Shown here piece after piece: positions 33,613 through 46,705 of a stretch of DNA of 64,000 bases. Source of the stretch: Amaurobius ferox. Its lineage: Eukaryota > Arthropoda > Arachnida > Araneae > Amaurobiidae. Each line of letters starts with the position of its first letter. Positions within the stretch are counted from its first letter, which is position 1. Made by a program: the position numbers and the translations under genes. The DNA lies in assembly GCA_951213105.1 (NCBI GenBank), contig OX578153.1, positions 53,102,520-53,166,519 on the forward strand, given 5' to 3'. The notes beneath the pieces were generated by a model that saw only the letters and a list, made by a program, of their open reading frames with translations, did no database searches and was not told the DNA's origin.

Positions 33613-34140
33613 TTTTTTTATGTTTAGTGTCAATTGAGTATTTCATGTGTTCTTTTAATAAGTTGTTAAGCGGCCACAAAATCTGGACTCTTTAATTAGC
33701 ATTATGCAATGCATTTAATCCGTTCGGATCCCACTATACGAAACGCGGTTGAGCTGGAGGCACTAGTGGTGAGTAATATTAGTGTTTCTTTAATTCTGTA
33801 TTTCTGTATTTATGTGTAAAGTTCACCTCACCACAGCTTCTCTTAGGCCTATGATACGACCTCTCTTAATTCGACAATTGTTCGTAGCGCCGTCGAGTAC
33901 ATCTCAAATTCATCTTCGTACAAAACTTGCAGTATCAAATCAAAAAATCTCGTTCTAATAGCCCGCGAGTGAAAACACCAGTCGTTTTAAATACTGCGCA
34001 TTTTAAATGCGTTTTAATGCCGCGTTAGTCTCATACGCGTTGTATGCACTCTATAACAACATTGACGTTGATAGTTTGATGGTTTGCATAACACTTTGAA
34101 CGACATTTTCATGTCGAGTTTCGCGGCTGTAGTTCAATTT
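33613..34140. other. Unassigned DNA, moderately GC-rich in the middle
   Basis: 33710-34130 is less AT-rich than its flanks and holds a donor-like GTGGTGAGTAAT near 33768. No reading frame supports an exon. It ends in CGAGTTTCGCGGCTG, shared inverted with 30375-30400. Confidence 0.35.
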
Positions 34141-34231
34141 TTAACACTTTATAACATAGTTGAAAAGTGTTTATGACTTTGTTCATTCTGTCTGTCTGTT
34201 CGTTCGCACGATAACTGCCGTAAAAATGACT
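34141..34231 (-). mobile_element. Family D 5' fragment, copy D3
   Basis: Only the hairpin AACACTTTATAAC .. GTTGAAAAGTGTT, the CTGTCTGT tract and CACGATAACTGCCGTAAAAA remain. It breaks off in ATGACTT and continues without a gap as family A. Confidence 0.8.
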
Positions 34232-34546
34232 TGCTGTAAGAATAACTTATTTCATCGTCCATAACGCTTGGCGAGATTTTGGCGACGAATTCGGTGGAAT
34301 GTCGCCAACTTGGTGACTTTTTTAAGTGTTGCTAAATTAACGGCGCCAAATGGATAAAAATGACGCTAAATCAATGAAGACTCATTAATGATGACGATAT
34401 GGAAAATGACGACTCATTGACGAAAATTCAATATCTTGGAAAGAATATAAATAACTATTATAAAAGTAATCTACTTTTTTTTACTGTAAAAGTAGTAAAT
34501 TCATTGCATTATATAAAGAAAGTCATGTGCTGCCCACATCAGATTT
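34232..34546 (-). mobile_element. Family A distal fragment, copy A10, fused to D3
   Basis: Starts GCTGTAAGAATAACTTATTT and runs through the GGCGA cluster and the GATGACGATATGGAAAATGACG subfamily insert to GCTGCCCACATCAGA. D3 supplies the hairpin end and A10 the other end, giving a D/A hybrid of about 405 bp with both termini. Confidence 0.8.
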
Positions 34547-37500
34547 TTTATTTTGTGCTTGGTTTTAAATTTGTGATTAAGAAAAATATGTTTTCTATTG
34601 TTATAGACAAAATAGAATTATTTTTATAACTTTTCAAAAGCATATATATTTAATGAAAATATTAAATTACATTGGCTAGCTGCAATATACAAGTATAAGA
34701 AATTTTTATGTATAGAATTTTTTTTATATAATTCTAAATGTAAACATTTATTAGCCATATTATTTAATATATGTATGACTGTGACTGTAATATAAAAATA
34801 AATACTTTTAGAAATCAGTGGATATATTATTTTAACTTATATGCAATATTTGAGAGTAATTTCAAAATTTTTTGCTAAAAGCAACTTGATCTTAAATTAT
34901 ATACAAAGTCGCTGTCTGCCTTGTCAGGCATAAAACCAAAATAAATAAAAAAAAATTCTATAAAATTGTCATAAAAATTTAAAACAAAACTCTAACATGT
35001 TACATATAAACGTACAAGGTTGCCGAATTGGTTTTTAAATGAAATGATAAAATTAGTGGTGTGCAATGATATTTTGCTTTAGGCAAACACAACATTTAAT
35101 TTTGACATATAAAAACAATAGGGTAAATGCATTATTATAAAACATTAATACTACTGGTGGACCTATTTGTACATAAATTCCAATCTTTTTGCAAACGCAT
35201 TAATGACATTTTCGCGGAATGAGTTCTTTTTCTCACATTTGAAGAAAACATTTTAAGATACAACAAAAATTTGTATCTTTGCTACTAGATGACACACTAT
35301 CACATATCAATAAGAGATTTACAGATTGCTTCTCTAATCAGAATTATTTTTCACTAATTAGACTTATTTGCTGGCACTGACATCGTAAGCATGTCAAATA
35401 ATATTGAGACCGAGGAGGTTAAATTGAGTTTAGGGACCAATGATCTATCACCAATCACCGTTTCACAAATACAACTACTGCTGAGGTTTTATAGTAAAAA
35501 ATTTGATCTTTTTAAACTGATGTTAAGTTAGCATTGTTTCTATGGACCGTGAGCCACTGGACAAAACTAACTAAAACTGATAATATTTGGGACACAATTG
35601 AAAAGTCTCTATGATTATGACAGGTGACCACCAGCCATCACCAAACATTTTGAAAACTTTTTATAACCACTGTTGTTTGAAAACTTGTTTCGGTCACAAT
35701 CCAGTTATAACCAGAATGATCAAGGATATTCTTCGGTCATTGATGTTATGTAGTCACATGATACACATAATACTTGTTTTGTTGTGAAATACTGTCTAGA
35801 ACCGCGCGGAATAACCATGCTGTTTTTTATCTGGTGCATGCTGTTTTTTATCTGGTGAGTCACCAGATAACCGATAAATAATTGTTAGCTGAGATGACCA
35901 TTTAGTTATTTTTTCAAGCACACCCTTGACATGTGCAAAAGTCATATAATAAAATCAACTCATTGAATGTTTCAAAGCAAGATCGAGTCTTGTTTAACAT
36001 AAATGATAACAGAAAATGAAAATCGCAACAAAATTACTTACTTCCGCAATTGAGGAGAGCTTATTATATTTTATTATTACATTATTTGGACAATTCCAGT
36101 ATGTTGAAATAAAATTTTACAGTAAACTTTTGATTGTACAATAACTATAAAGGAATTAAAAGAAAACTTATTAAATGAAAGTTGTCTAAAAGTGCATACA
36201 AAATTAGTTAAAATTTAATCGTATCTACATGTGTATATGCTTACATTCTATAATGATTTATTACCAGACATGGGGGCGTATTCAGAATTGGTGGTGCGTA
36301 CAGAACCCAGGATGGCCGCTAGGTGATCTTTGGCGAAGACGGTGAATCACGAACGTTTTAACGCCAAATCAGGGCTGACTAGAAAGCCACACACTTGAGC
36401 GCTAAATCATAAATTGTGGCTAGAAAGCTATTGTGGCTTGACCTAACACGGTTCCGTAGATTCCTGCATTTAATACTATGTTATGCTATGAAGCTTTTTC
36501 GGATTCGGAGAGAATTGAAGTAAGTTTTCTTATTTAATTGCATATTATGTTGGCCTTAAACATTAATCTGACAACATTTAACAATTTTTTTCTTAAAATA
36601 TCATCTCTTTCTTGCCGATTTTTCATAAGCCTGAAACGTATAATTGATGGTTATGCATTGATTTTTAAGATTTGTTTCCTTTATTTTTATGCTATCTAAG
36701 CTGCATATATACGTGTATGATTGTATTTTTATTTTACATAATGCTTTTAAAAGGAGTTTGTATGTCACAAAAAGGCTAAATGAGCACTGGATGAGTTATG
36801 CTGTTTATAATATCTCGGTGAATTTTTCTAAGTGTTTTTTAGCTAGGAATCTTAAAAGATATTTGCATCTCGGAAATCAGCTAGGGTAGTAACTGTTTTT
36901 GTAAAGTATAACAAATTAATTGCATGTAAAAATGTAGTATTGTCATATATTGCATGTATAATGGATTATTTATTTGCTTGACATGGCATTAGAAATCAGT
37001 TGTACTATATGAAGTATTTAGTTTTTCCTCTGATATGTGAAGTTTCGATTGCATGTTTTAGAATAAAAGTAACAGAATTTGTTGATTTAAATGTGTTATG
37101 CTGCGATGAAATAATGATTTTGTCCAGCACCATTCTGTGTATCTTTACATTTCAGTAATAGAAGTTATGGTTTGAATAGTTACGGAGCGCAAAACCGTTC
37201 TTACGAACACTGTTATATGCTCAGGAGCCCGAAGCAGGCGACCACCACCACTACTACTACGGTTTGAATTTTAACATATACTGTACACTTTCTTCATATA
37301 CAGTCATGCGTGTTTTGAAAGTAACAGATTTGAATCTAACCCTGCAATGAGTTTAGTTAATTTTCATTCCATGTACTTTACTTAATGCTGAGCAGCGCTT
37401 TATTCTCCTCTTTGCACTGTATTCTCCTCAAGCATCTCCTCCCCTATAACAATATTTAATTTTTATTTCATTCTTTATTTCATTTATTCTGTAGAATATA

Positions 37501-38165
37501 GTATAAAGAAAGTATTGTTTTAATGAAAAATTTTGACAATGTGTGTTTTAGTGCCTCTTGAACACGTTTCGACTATATTTAGAATGATGCGTTTGAGGTC
37601 TATTTCTTGTGCACACGATAGCTTCCAGAGATATTAATGGATTTTTACGATACTTTATATCCAGTTTATTATTAAAAAATCTAGAATTAGATAGAACTTT
37701 TATAAATCAAGTGAAAACTGTGAAATTTTATATTTTTTTGGTAGCATAGGACGAAATTTAACATAATTATGCACAGAAGAGGTTGTTTATGGTTCAATGA
37801 TCATGAAACCTAACAGTTTAAATCGTATTGAAAAATAGTTGATACAATTTTTGTGTTCATGACGTCATTAGCACCCCCGTTTGATGGGCAAGTTACCCCC
37901 CACGGGGTTAATTGCCAAGTATGGCATCAATCGAAGGATTTTTCCCCTCCTCTCCCGATGGGATACACTGTCAAACTTAGTTTCAGCCGAAAGATATTTT
38001 CAAGATTTTAAAATGAAAGGTAACATGCTTTAATTATGATCATTTGAACCAACAATATAGATTTTTGAAATTTTTTTTCTTGTAAAATTTGCAAACAAAA
38101 AACAAGCTACTTAACGATGGATTCTGGTATGAGAATGCCGAGTTGAGCTACCCTGAAGTTAATTT
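34547..38165. other. AT-rich DNA without recognised genes; one old H-type repeat
   Basis: 35816-35870 has a 21-bp tandem duplication (CATGCTGTTTTTTATCTGGTG) ending in the palindrome TATCTGGTGAGTCACCAGATA. 36270-36520 is GC-richer and ends in a donor-like GAAGTAAGTTTT; a 5' non-coding exon is possible but unsupported. 37540-37650 is a type H fragment matching 7600-7720. Confidence 0.45.
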
Positions 38166-38319
38166 TTACTTTCCTTATATACATAATGTATAAGGAAAGT
38201 ATTGTGACGGGGTCGAAAATTCGAATTCGAGTTCTCGACGGGAGAGCACGTTTCAAGCATCCCTGATCACGAATCAAACAATTTTGAAGTGATGTCTGTG
38301 TGTGTGTGTGTGTGTGAAA

Positions 38320-38360
<41 letters not shown>

Positions 38361-39069
38361 GGTGTGTCAGTGGGTCTGTGGAGACGATAACCGACGAACG
38401 AATGGACCGATTCAAACGAAATTTGGTACAAAAATCACAATCCGTAAACACTGGAGGCCTATTGTTTTTAAACGTAATCGAATGTTCAGAACCCCACCTA
38501 AATTTTCGAGTGAAATTTTGAAAAAATCGTCAAAAAATCAAAACCGCTAATAAAGTTATGCAAATAGACATTTCTTATGTAATTTTTCATTAGAAAACGA
38601 TTAACATAAAATTTAGAACGCTAACATGAACCGTTCTTGAGATATTTTACATTTTTCAAAAAAATATCAAAAAGTCATATAAAATAAAAAAATATATATA
38701 TTTCGTATTGAGAAACATGTTCACTTTTCATATGTAATACCATGCGATAAATTGGGTGACATCATTCTCGTGGATCTCGTTCCATTCAAGAGAAAATATA
38801 CTTCGAGTAATACTTTTGTATTTGAACGCCAATAGTCATTTATCTGTTATAAGAATAATTTATTTCTCAGTCAGTAAAGCTTGGCAAGATTTTGGCGACG
38901 AATTTGGCGAAATGTCGCCAACTTGGCGACTTTTTGAAATGTTGTCAAATTAACGAAAATCTCGCCAAATGGATTAAAATGACACTAAATCAATGAAAAT
39001 GACGACTAATTGAAGAAAATTCAATATCTTGGAAAGAATATAAATATCTACTATAAGAAAAACGTATTT
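38166..39069 (-). mobile_element. Family A repeat, copy A11, outer layer of the nest (first part)
   Basis: Starts with the intact hairpin ACTTTCCTTATATACAT .. ATGTATAAGGAAAGT and is interrupted at AAAAACGTATTTT, where uninterrupted copies read AAAAACCTATTTTTTTACTG. The missing last 65 bp reappear at 41724-41792. Confidence 0.9.
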
Positions 39070-39207
39070 TTACTTTCCTTATATACATAATGTATAAGGA
39101 AAGTATTGTGACGGGGTCGAAAATTCGAATTCGAGTTTTCGACGGGAGAGCACGTTTCAAGCATCCCTGATCACGAATCAAACATTTTTGAAGTGATGTC
39201 TGTGTGT

Positions 39208-39256
<49 letters not shown>

Positions 39257-39598
39257 TATGTGTGTGTGTGTGTGTGTCAGTGAGTCTGTGGAGACGATAA
39301 CTGACGAACGAATGGATCGATTCGATCCAAATTTGGTACAAAAATCACAATCCGTAAACACTGGAAGCCTATTGTTTTTATACGTAATCGAATGTTCAGA
39401 ACCCCCCTAAATTTTCGAATAAAATTTTGAAAAAATCGTCAAAAAATCAAAACCGCTAATAAAGTTGCGCAAATAGACATTTCTTATGTAATTTTTCATT
39501 AGAAAACGATTGGCATAAATTTTAGAACGCTAACATGAACCGTTCTCGAGATATTGTACATTTTTCAAAAAAATTATGAAAAAGTCACATAAAAAAAA
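39070..39598 (-). mobile_element. Family A repeat, copy A12, middle layer of the nest (first part)
   Basis: Hairpin end intact. It carries the longest TG tract of the window (39201-39252). It is interrupted at AAAAGTCACATAAAAAAAA and resumes at 41493 with TTCCTATTGAGAAACATG, the next block in uninterrupted copies. Confidence 0.9.
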
Positions 39599-40379
39599 AT
39601 CTGATGTGGGCAACACATGACTTTCCTTATATAATGTAATGAATTTACTACTTTTACAGTAAAAAAATAGGTTTTTCTTATAGTAGATACTAATATTCTT
39701 TCCAAGATATTGAATTTTCGACAATTAGTTGTCATTTTCATTGATTTAGCGTCATTTTTATCCATTTGACGAGATTTACGTTAATTTGGCAACATTTCAA
39801 AAAGTCGCCAAGTTGGCGACATTTCGCCAAATTCGTCGCCAAAATCTCGCCAAGAGTTATGCACTAAGAAAAAAGTTATTCTTACAGCAGATAAATGACT
39901 ATTGGCGTTCAAATACAAAAGTATTATTCAAAGTATATTTTTTCATGAATGGAACGAGCTAGATCCACGAGAAGGATGTCACTCAATTTATCGCATGGTA
40001 TTACATATGAAAAGTGAACATGTTTCTCAATAGGAATTTTTTTTTATGTGACTTTTTCATAATTTTTTTGAAAAATGTACAATATCTCGAGAACGGTTCA
40101 TGTTAGCCTTCTAAAATTTATGCCAATCGTTTTCTAATGAAAAATTACATAAGAAATGTCTATTTGCGTAACTTTATTAGCGGTTTTGATTTTTTGACGA
40201 TTTTTTCAAAATTTCATTCGAAAATTTAGGGAGGTTCTGAACATTCGATTACGTATAAAAACAATAGGCTTCCAGTGTTTATGGATTGTGATTTTTGTAC
40301 CAAATTTGGTTCGAATCGGTCCATTCGTTCGTCAGTTATCGTCTCCACAGACTCATTGACACACACACATACACACATA

Positions 40380-40421
<42 letters not shown>

Positions 40422-40547
40422 TCACTCCAAAAATGTTTGATTCGTGATCAGGGATGCTTGAAACGTGCTCTCCCGTCGAAAACTCGAATTCGAATTTTCG
40501 ACCCCGTCACAATACTTTCCTTATACATTATGTATATAAGGAAAGTA
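39599..40547 (+). mobile_element. Family A repeat, copy A13, inner layer
   Basis: Complete from ATCTGATGTGGGCAACAC to the hairpin ACTTTCCTTATACAT .. ATGTATATAAGGAAAGT. It is nearly identical to A14, which follows head-to-tail. Confidence 0.9.
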
Positions 40548-41492
40548 AAAAATCTGATGTGGGCAACACATGACTTTCCTTATATAATGTAATGAATTTA
40601 CTACTTTTACAGTAAAAAAATAGGTTTTTCTTATAGTAGATACTAATATTCTTTCCAAGATATTGAATTTTCGACAATTAGTTGTCATTTTCATTGATTT
40701 AGCGTCATTTTTATCCATTTGACGAGATTTAAGTTAATTTGGCAACATTTCAAAAAGTCGCCAAGTTGGCGACATTTCGCCAAATTCGTCGCCAAAATCT
40801 CGCCAAGAGTTATGCACTGAGAAAAAAGTTATTCTTACAGCAGATAAATGACTAATGGCGTTCAAATACAAAAGTATTATTCAAAGTATATTTTTTCATG
40901 AATGGAACGAGCTAGATCCACGAGAATGATGTCACTCAATTTATTGCATGGTATTACATATGAAAAGTGAACATGTTTCTCAATAGGAATTTTTTTTATG
41001 TGACTTTTTCATAATTTTTTTGAAAAATGTACAATATCTCGAGAACGGTTCATGTTAGCCTTCTAAAATTTATGCCAATCGTTTTCTAATGAAAAATTAC
41101 ATAAGAAATGTCTATTTGCGTAACTTTATTAGCGGTTTTGATTTTTTGACGATTTTTTCAAAATTTCATTCGAAAATTTAGGGAGGTTCTGAACATTCGA
41201 TTACGTATAAAAGAAATAGGCTTCCAGTGTTTACGGATTGTGATTTTTGTACCAAATTTGGTTCGAATCGGTCCATTCGTTCGTCAGTTATCGTCTCCAC
41301 AGACTCACTGACACACACACATACACACATACTTTCACACACACACACACACACACACACAGACATCACTCCAAAAATGTTTGATTCGTGATCAGGGATG
41401 CTTGAAACGTGCTCTCCCGTCGAAAACTCGAATTCGAATTTTTGACCCCGTCACAATACTTTCCTTATACATTATGTATATAAGGAAAGTAA
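40548..41492 (+). mobile_element. Family A repeat, copy A14, tandem twin of A13
   Basis: Complete copy joined to A13 through AAAGTAAAAAATCTGATG. I count about a dozen differences from A13 (for example GAAGGATG versus GAATGATG and CACTAAG versus CACTGAG), so the pair is recent. Confidence 0.9.
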
Positions 41493-41723
41493 AAAAATTC
41501 CTATTGAGAAACATGTTCACTTTTCATATGTAATACCATGCGATAAATTGAGTGACATCATTCGCGTGGATCTAGCTTGTTAATAACTTGGAAATAATAT
41601 AATTTAATAACTTGGAAAGAATATTAGTATCTACTATAAGAAAAACCTATTTTTTTATTGTAAAAGTAGTAAATTCATTACATTATATAAGGAAAGTCAT
41701 GTGTTGCCCACATCAGATTTTTT
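41493..41723 (-). mobile_element. Copy A12 resumed (second part)
   Basis: Continues A12 from TTCCTATTGAG, loses the GGCGA core (a jump near 41580, with AATAACTTGGAAA duplicated) and finishes GTGTTGCCCACATCAGA. Confidence 0.85.
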
Positions 41724-41795
41724 TTACTGTAAAAGTAGCAAATTCATTGCATTATATAAGGAAAGTCATGTGTTGCCCACATCAGATTTTTTTTA
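41724..41795 (-). mobile_element. Copy A11 resumed (terminal part)
   Basis: TTACTGTAAAAGTAGCAAAT through to GTTGCCCACATCAGA and a T-run. This is exactly the part missing from A11, and it closes the nest. Confidence 0.88.
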
Positions 41796-42311
41796 ATGAA
41801 TTTCAGTTTGTCAAGTAGCATTTTGTGGAACTTTTTATTTCAGTAGTAAGAGTATCTACAATAGGATTGATTTCAAGGTGTACAGTCTGTTTTCATCATA
41901 AATTACAGTTTTGTTGGCTGGTTTTTACCGTCGCTCTCTGCTACTAATGACATTCCTGGTTATACTCCCGGATACAAACTTACAGTCATCACAGGTGGAT
42001 CAAGCTTGCATGGGGGCCCTGGCTTAAAATATTTATAGGGCCCTTGCAACAAACTAATTTCTGTTTATTAATTAAAAGGGGTCGCTATTGATATATGAAT
42101 ATAGTCAACCAAATGCAACTTGATGATATAGACCTAAAACATTTAACTGGGAATTTAAATGAAATTAAAAATTTGTCATTTTAAATGACATAAATTTTTA
42201 ATGACTGGTTAAAAATAGTAAATGACTTATTTACTCATTTTACAAAAGTTCTATTTCCAGAAATCGTACTACTTAATATTCGAAATGTAAAGTACGAGAA
42301 ACAAACTGTGT
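41796..42311. other. Unassigned DNA
   Basis: A GGGGGCCCTGGC .. TATAGGGCCCTTG inverted GGGCCC pair at about 42012-42050 is reminiscent of a DNA-transposon end. Nothing firmer. Confidence 0.35.
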
Positions 42312-42359
42312 TGTTTCAAGCATCCCTGATCACGAATCAAACATTTTTGAAGTGATGTC

Positions 42360-42405
<46 letters not shown>

Positions 42406-43182
42406 TATGTGTGTGTGTGTGTGCGTCAGTGAGCCTGTGGAGACGATAACTGACGAACGAATAGACCGATTCAAACGAAATTTGGTACAAAAATCACAAT
42501 CCGTAAACACTGGAAGCCTATTGTTTTTATACGCAATCGAATATTCAGAACCCCCCTAAATTTTCGAATGAAATATATTGAAAAAATCGTCAAAAAATCA
42601 AAACCACTAATAAAGTTACGCAAATAGACATTTCTTATGTAATTTTTCATTAGAAAACGATTGACATAAATTTTAGAACGTTTGAACCGTTCTCGAGTTA
42701 TTGTACATTTTTCAAAAAATTATCAAAAAGTCATATAAAATAAAAAAATATTTCCTATTGAGAAACATGTTCACTTTTCATATGTAACACCATGCGATAA
42801 ATTGGGTAACATCATTCTCGTGGATCTAGCTCGTTCCATTCATGAAAAAAGATACTTTGAGTAATACTTTTGTATTTGAACGCCAATAGTAATTTATCCG
42901 CTGTAAAAATAACTTATTTCTTAGTGCATAACGCTTGGCGAGATTTTGGCGGAATGTCGCCAATTTGGCGACTTTTTGAAATCTTGCCAAATTAACGAAA
43001 ATCTCGCCAAATGGATAAAAATAACCCTAAATCAATGAAATTGGCGACTAATTGTCGAAAATTCAATATCTTGGAAAGAATATTAGTATCTACTATAAGA
43101 AAAACCTATTTTTTTACTGTAAACATAGTAAATTCATTACATTATATAAGGAAATTCATGTGTTGCCCAAATCAGATTTTTT
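42312..43182 (-). mobile_element. Family A repeat, copy A15, hairpin end truncated
   Basis: Begins at GTTTCAAGCATCCCTGATCA, so the hairpin and the TCGAATTCGA palindrome are missing. TG tracts lie at 42362-42423. It ends TGTTGCCCAAATCAGA. Confidence 0.85.
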
Positions 43183-45363
43183 ATTATTTGTGTGGGTGCT
43201 TTATATAAATATACATACATTTTACTCTGATATCCTTCAAATACTATTGCATTTAGATATATTTACATTTAAGTTGATTACAATGAACATGCTGAAAATT
43301 AATGAGAAAGAAATGCATGATTTTGCTTCATAAACTATTATTTTGCTAACTTGAAATGTGTAAAAATACATTTATATTTCTACAGAAAATAACTAAGATC
43401 TAAAGGGGTTTAAAGTATACTAGTTATTTAGTTAGAAACAATTTACATACATAATTGTTGTCATTGTACTTTCGGAATTATTGTATTTCTTAAATTGCAA
43501 TTACTAAAAATTATGCAAACTAGTATAATTACAGCCCAATTTTTACCAGTAACACAAACACAACTAAATCAAAAACATGCCTTTTCAAGCCATTTTAAAA
43601 CTACAAATTATCGCCATGCAGAGTGTTAATTAGAGAGCTAAAAGAAATATTGTATTTTTATAAGGTGTATTTGATATACATATCAAAAGCACTGACTATA
43701 TGAGCAACTATATGTTAAGCTCGATAGCAGAAAGTGCAGTCATATGAACGTATAAATTAGAATGTAATGTAAAATTATGGTATATTTTTTAATTTACACA
43801 ATTTGGTATATATTGCTGCAGCCTCCCCTCCCCCAATCTACTATTGAGAGTAATAGAAAATTAAATGATCGCTCAAGATTTATGCTTTTTATATAATGTT
43901 GGTAAACCTTTCCGTGTTCTTTTAGTTACAACCTTTAAGAACATGCTCATCCTGTAGAATAAATGATACTCTTTATATTTATATCCAGTGTGGTAATTAG
44001 GTAGTTGTACATAAAATCTGAGTATCTTCATATATGCATGCAAAATTGCATATTTACAGAAACTACACTAAATTTGGTGTTAAAAGCCCTTTTGACATAC
44101 TTATTTTATAGAGCGAAATAATGCCAAATGTGGAAAACGAGATACTTCCCAAACAATTAAAAATAATTTTTGAACTCCTAATATGATGACTAAAGTTGAT
44201 TGAATTTATATGTTTCTGAATTTCAAGAAAATTAAAGCTGATTTAATAAATTGCATTTCTAATAACTTCTTACTATTGAAGATCCAGAAGTTTTTACATT
44301 TTGTTCGTGTTTCATTAAATATTTTTATGTAACTCAAATTAAATGTTATTGAAATTTGAAGTTGGTAACGTGGTAGGACAGAAATTGACAGTTCCCATAG
44401 AACAGAGGTCCGGAGCATGTTGCTCACGAGCACCAGAATGCTTATTGACCTGTATTTAGTGCTCGTTAGAGAAGTGTAAAATGTTACTAAAAGGAGCACT
44501 AAGTGCATAATGTCACTAAGAGGAACACTAAAATCAAAATTTTCGGAAATTTTATTTTTTGTTATATAAATATTTAATAACCTTCAATATTCATAAAATT
44601 GTCTTACTAATTAGTTAAGGACTGGTAGCAGTCTCTCAGGTTCAAACTTCACACTTTTACTAGTAACTATGAATCTCTTGAAATTTAAAATTAATTAAAG
44701 CAATTAAAATTATTAGAGAAATCTGCTGTATTTCTGGTGCTTTTCACTTTTTATCCATTATCCCTCCTTTGTAATAAGAAATTAAATTATTTGCGTTAAA
44801 AAACTAGTTTCAACGATAAGTTTAGTAAGTTTGATAATATGTACAACTTTGATAATATTAAGTACGGCATGCAACGTTAAAATAATGCTTTGATTGTATC
44901 CTATTATAATTAAAATTCATATTTTCGGAATGGAATGATACTTTATAGCATGAGTTTGCAAATTTGTTACTTCACAGAAGGCGTGAATAATATACAGGAG
45001 AGGTACGGCATGATTTCAAATCAGGGGCTGAAATGTACTAGAACAAACCAAAATGGTGCTTCAGTTCATGAAATGTATTAAAATTCTATTGTAGTTATGT
45101 TATATGATTTGTAAACTTGGACTACTTGCCACGCTAAGCAGTCATTTGGCCTTGCGCAATAAAGCAACTTTCATTTCACAGCTTGATCTTTCTTTACTCT
45201 TCACAAGAATGTATCTAACACCTACAGGAGCCTATTGTGCTTCGCACAGAATCATATTTCAATACAACTTGCAATGCATTACATACAATCATATGTTTAA
45301 GATAGCCGCTGGTTCATCAAAAATGCATGAAAACCGCGTAGTGCGCTTTTCCTGTGAGTATTT
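43183..45363. other. AT-rich DNA without recognised genes
   Basis: No exon with splice support. The ORFs at 44206-44508 (minus) and 45104-45400 (plus) have no recognisable domain, and the latter runs into the family D hairpin. Confidence 0.5.
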
Positions 45364-46705
45364 TTTAACACTTTACAACAAAGTTGAAAAGTGTTTATGA
45401 CTTTGTTAACACTTTACAACAAAGTTGAAAAGTGTTTATGACTTTGTTCATTCTGTCTGTCTGTCTGTTCGTTAGCACGATAACTGCCGTAAAAATGACT
45501 TAATCAAAATGAAATTTTAGTATGTTGTTCAGACGGTCTGTAGGACCTATGGGAATATAAATGAATAATATCACCCAATTAGTTTTGGATTGAACCCGGG
45601 TCGAAAAAATGAAATACATTGAGCCCTTGGGACCTAATTTTTCAAACATTTTTTAAGCGGATTTAAAATTCACAAATTGCTTCGAAAATTTTAGGTAATA
45701 TTCAAATTGTTCCATAAAATATATAAAAAAAAATTCGGCGAAATATATTCAGTAGTTTTTTAAATAAAAATTAAAATAATAATTACACCTCTTATATGAA
45801 ACGATCACGTGACCATGATATGAAACGATCACATGACCCACTTCAAAATGATATATGGCATCCATCTTGTTTCAAAATCGTGATTTTTTTAAGTTGTTTT
45901 TAATTCATATTGAGTGTTGTATCCGTCCTAAAACTACTTTATTTTTGCTTAAATTCTGTGCATCTACATACTGAAACAATGGAATGACAATATATTTGAG
46001 TTTAAATGCTCATCTAAATTTGATTATTTCTACAACAAAGCCTATTTTTCACCTATGTAAAATGTAAACAGCAAAATATGTAGAATGAGTTGTATTAGAA
46101 TTCCTGTATTTTTTTAACACAAAATAATTTAGTCCATGGAGTCTGCATAGCTGATATGAATGAAATATTAATTGATTTTAGAAAGAGAAGGACGATTTTT
46201 TTCGATGAAGTTTTAAGCATAGAGTTTAATTATTTGTAGCTCCATGGTCTTAAATAAAATGTTTAAATAAAATAAATTTTTATAGTATTGTGATGAATGC
46301 AATGAATGGGAGAAAGTTATGAATGAAATCCTGTTTTTATAGAGAGATCCAGGCGTGTTATTTTTTCTATGACGTCATTTGAATTAATTTCAGTTGTTTT
46401 CGATGAAGTTTTCAAAGATAATAAATTATCGTAGTATTATGATATAATCCTAAAACTATTACCGAGGAATGTATAACATTTTAGAGATGTTTAAATCAGG
46501 CAATTTATATTTCAATGCCGTCATTTGAATGAAGTTCATTTTTTTCGATGAAGGTTTAAGTTTTCAAATATAATAAATTAATGCAGAATTGTGATAAGTT
46601 TCAAAATATTACCGAGGAATGTATTGCATTTTAGACTCATTTAAATAAAATTGCATTGAAGTTGGAAAGTTTTTCGTAATCAATGCTTTAAGCATGATTG
46701 ATCTT
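45364..46705 (-). mobile_element. Family D repeat, copy D2, full length with duplicated hairpin start
   Basis: The first 42 bp (hairpin plus ATGACTTTG) occur twice, at 45366 and 45408. The rest aligns with D1b to GCTTTAAGCATGATTGATC. A TCACGTGA lies at 45805-45812; its partner is mutated to TCACATGA. Confidence 0.88.

Noticed and set aside
38324..39410. Recurring peptides with VCVCVC plus SVETITDERMDRFE..NLVQKSQS, also at 18663, 32789, 42365 and 48603 and inverted at 40226 and 41178
   Set aside because: They come from the TG microsatellite and adjacent family A sequence. The opposite strand is equally open (THTHTH..KTRIRIFDPVTI), and frames change between copies, so openness reflects few stops and not a protein.
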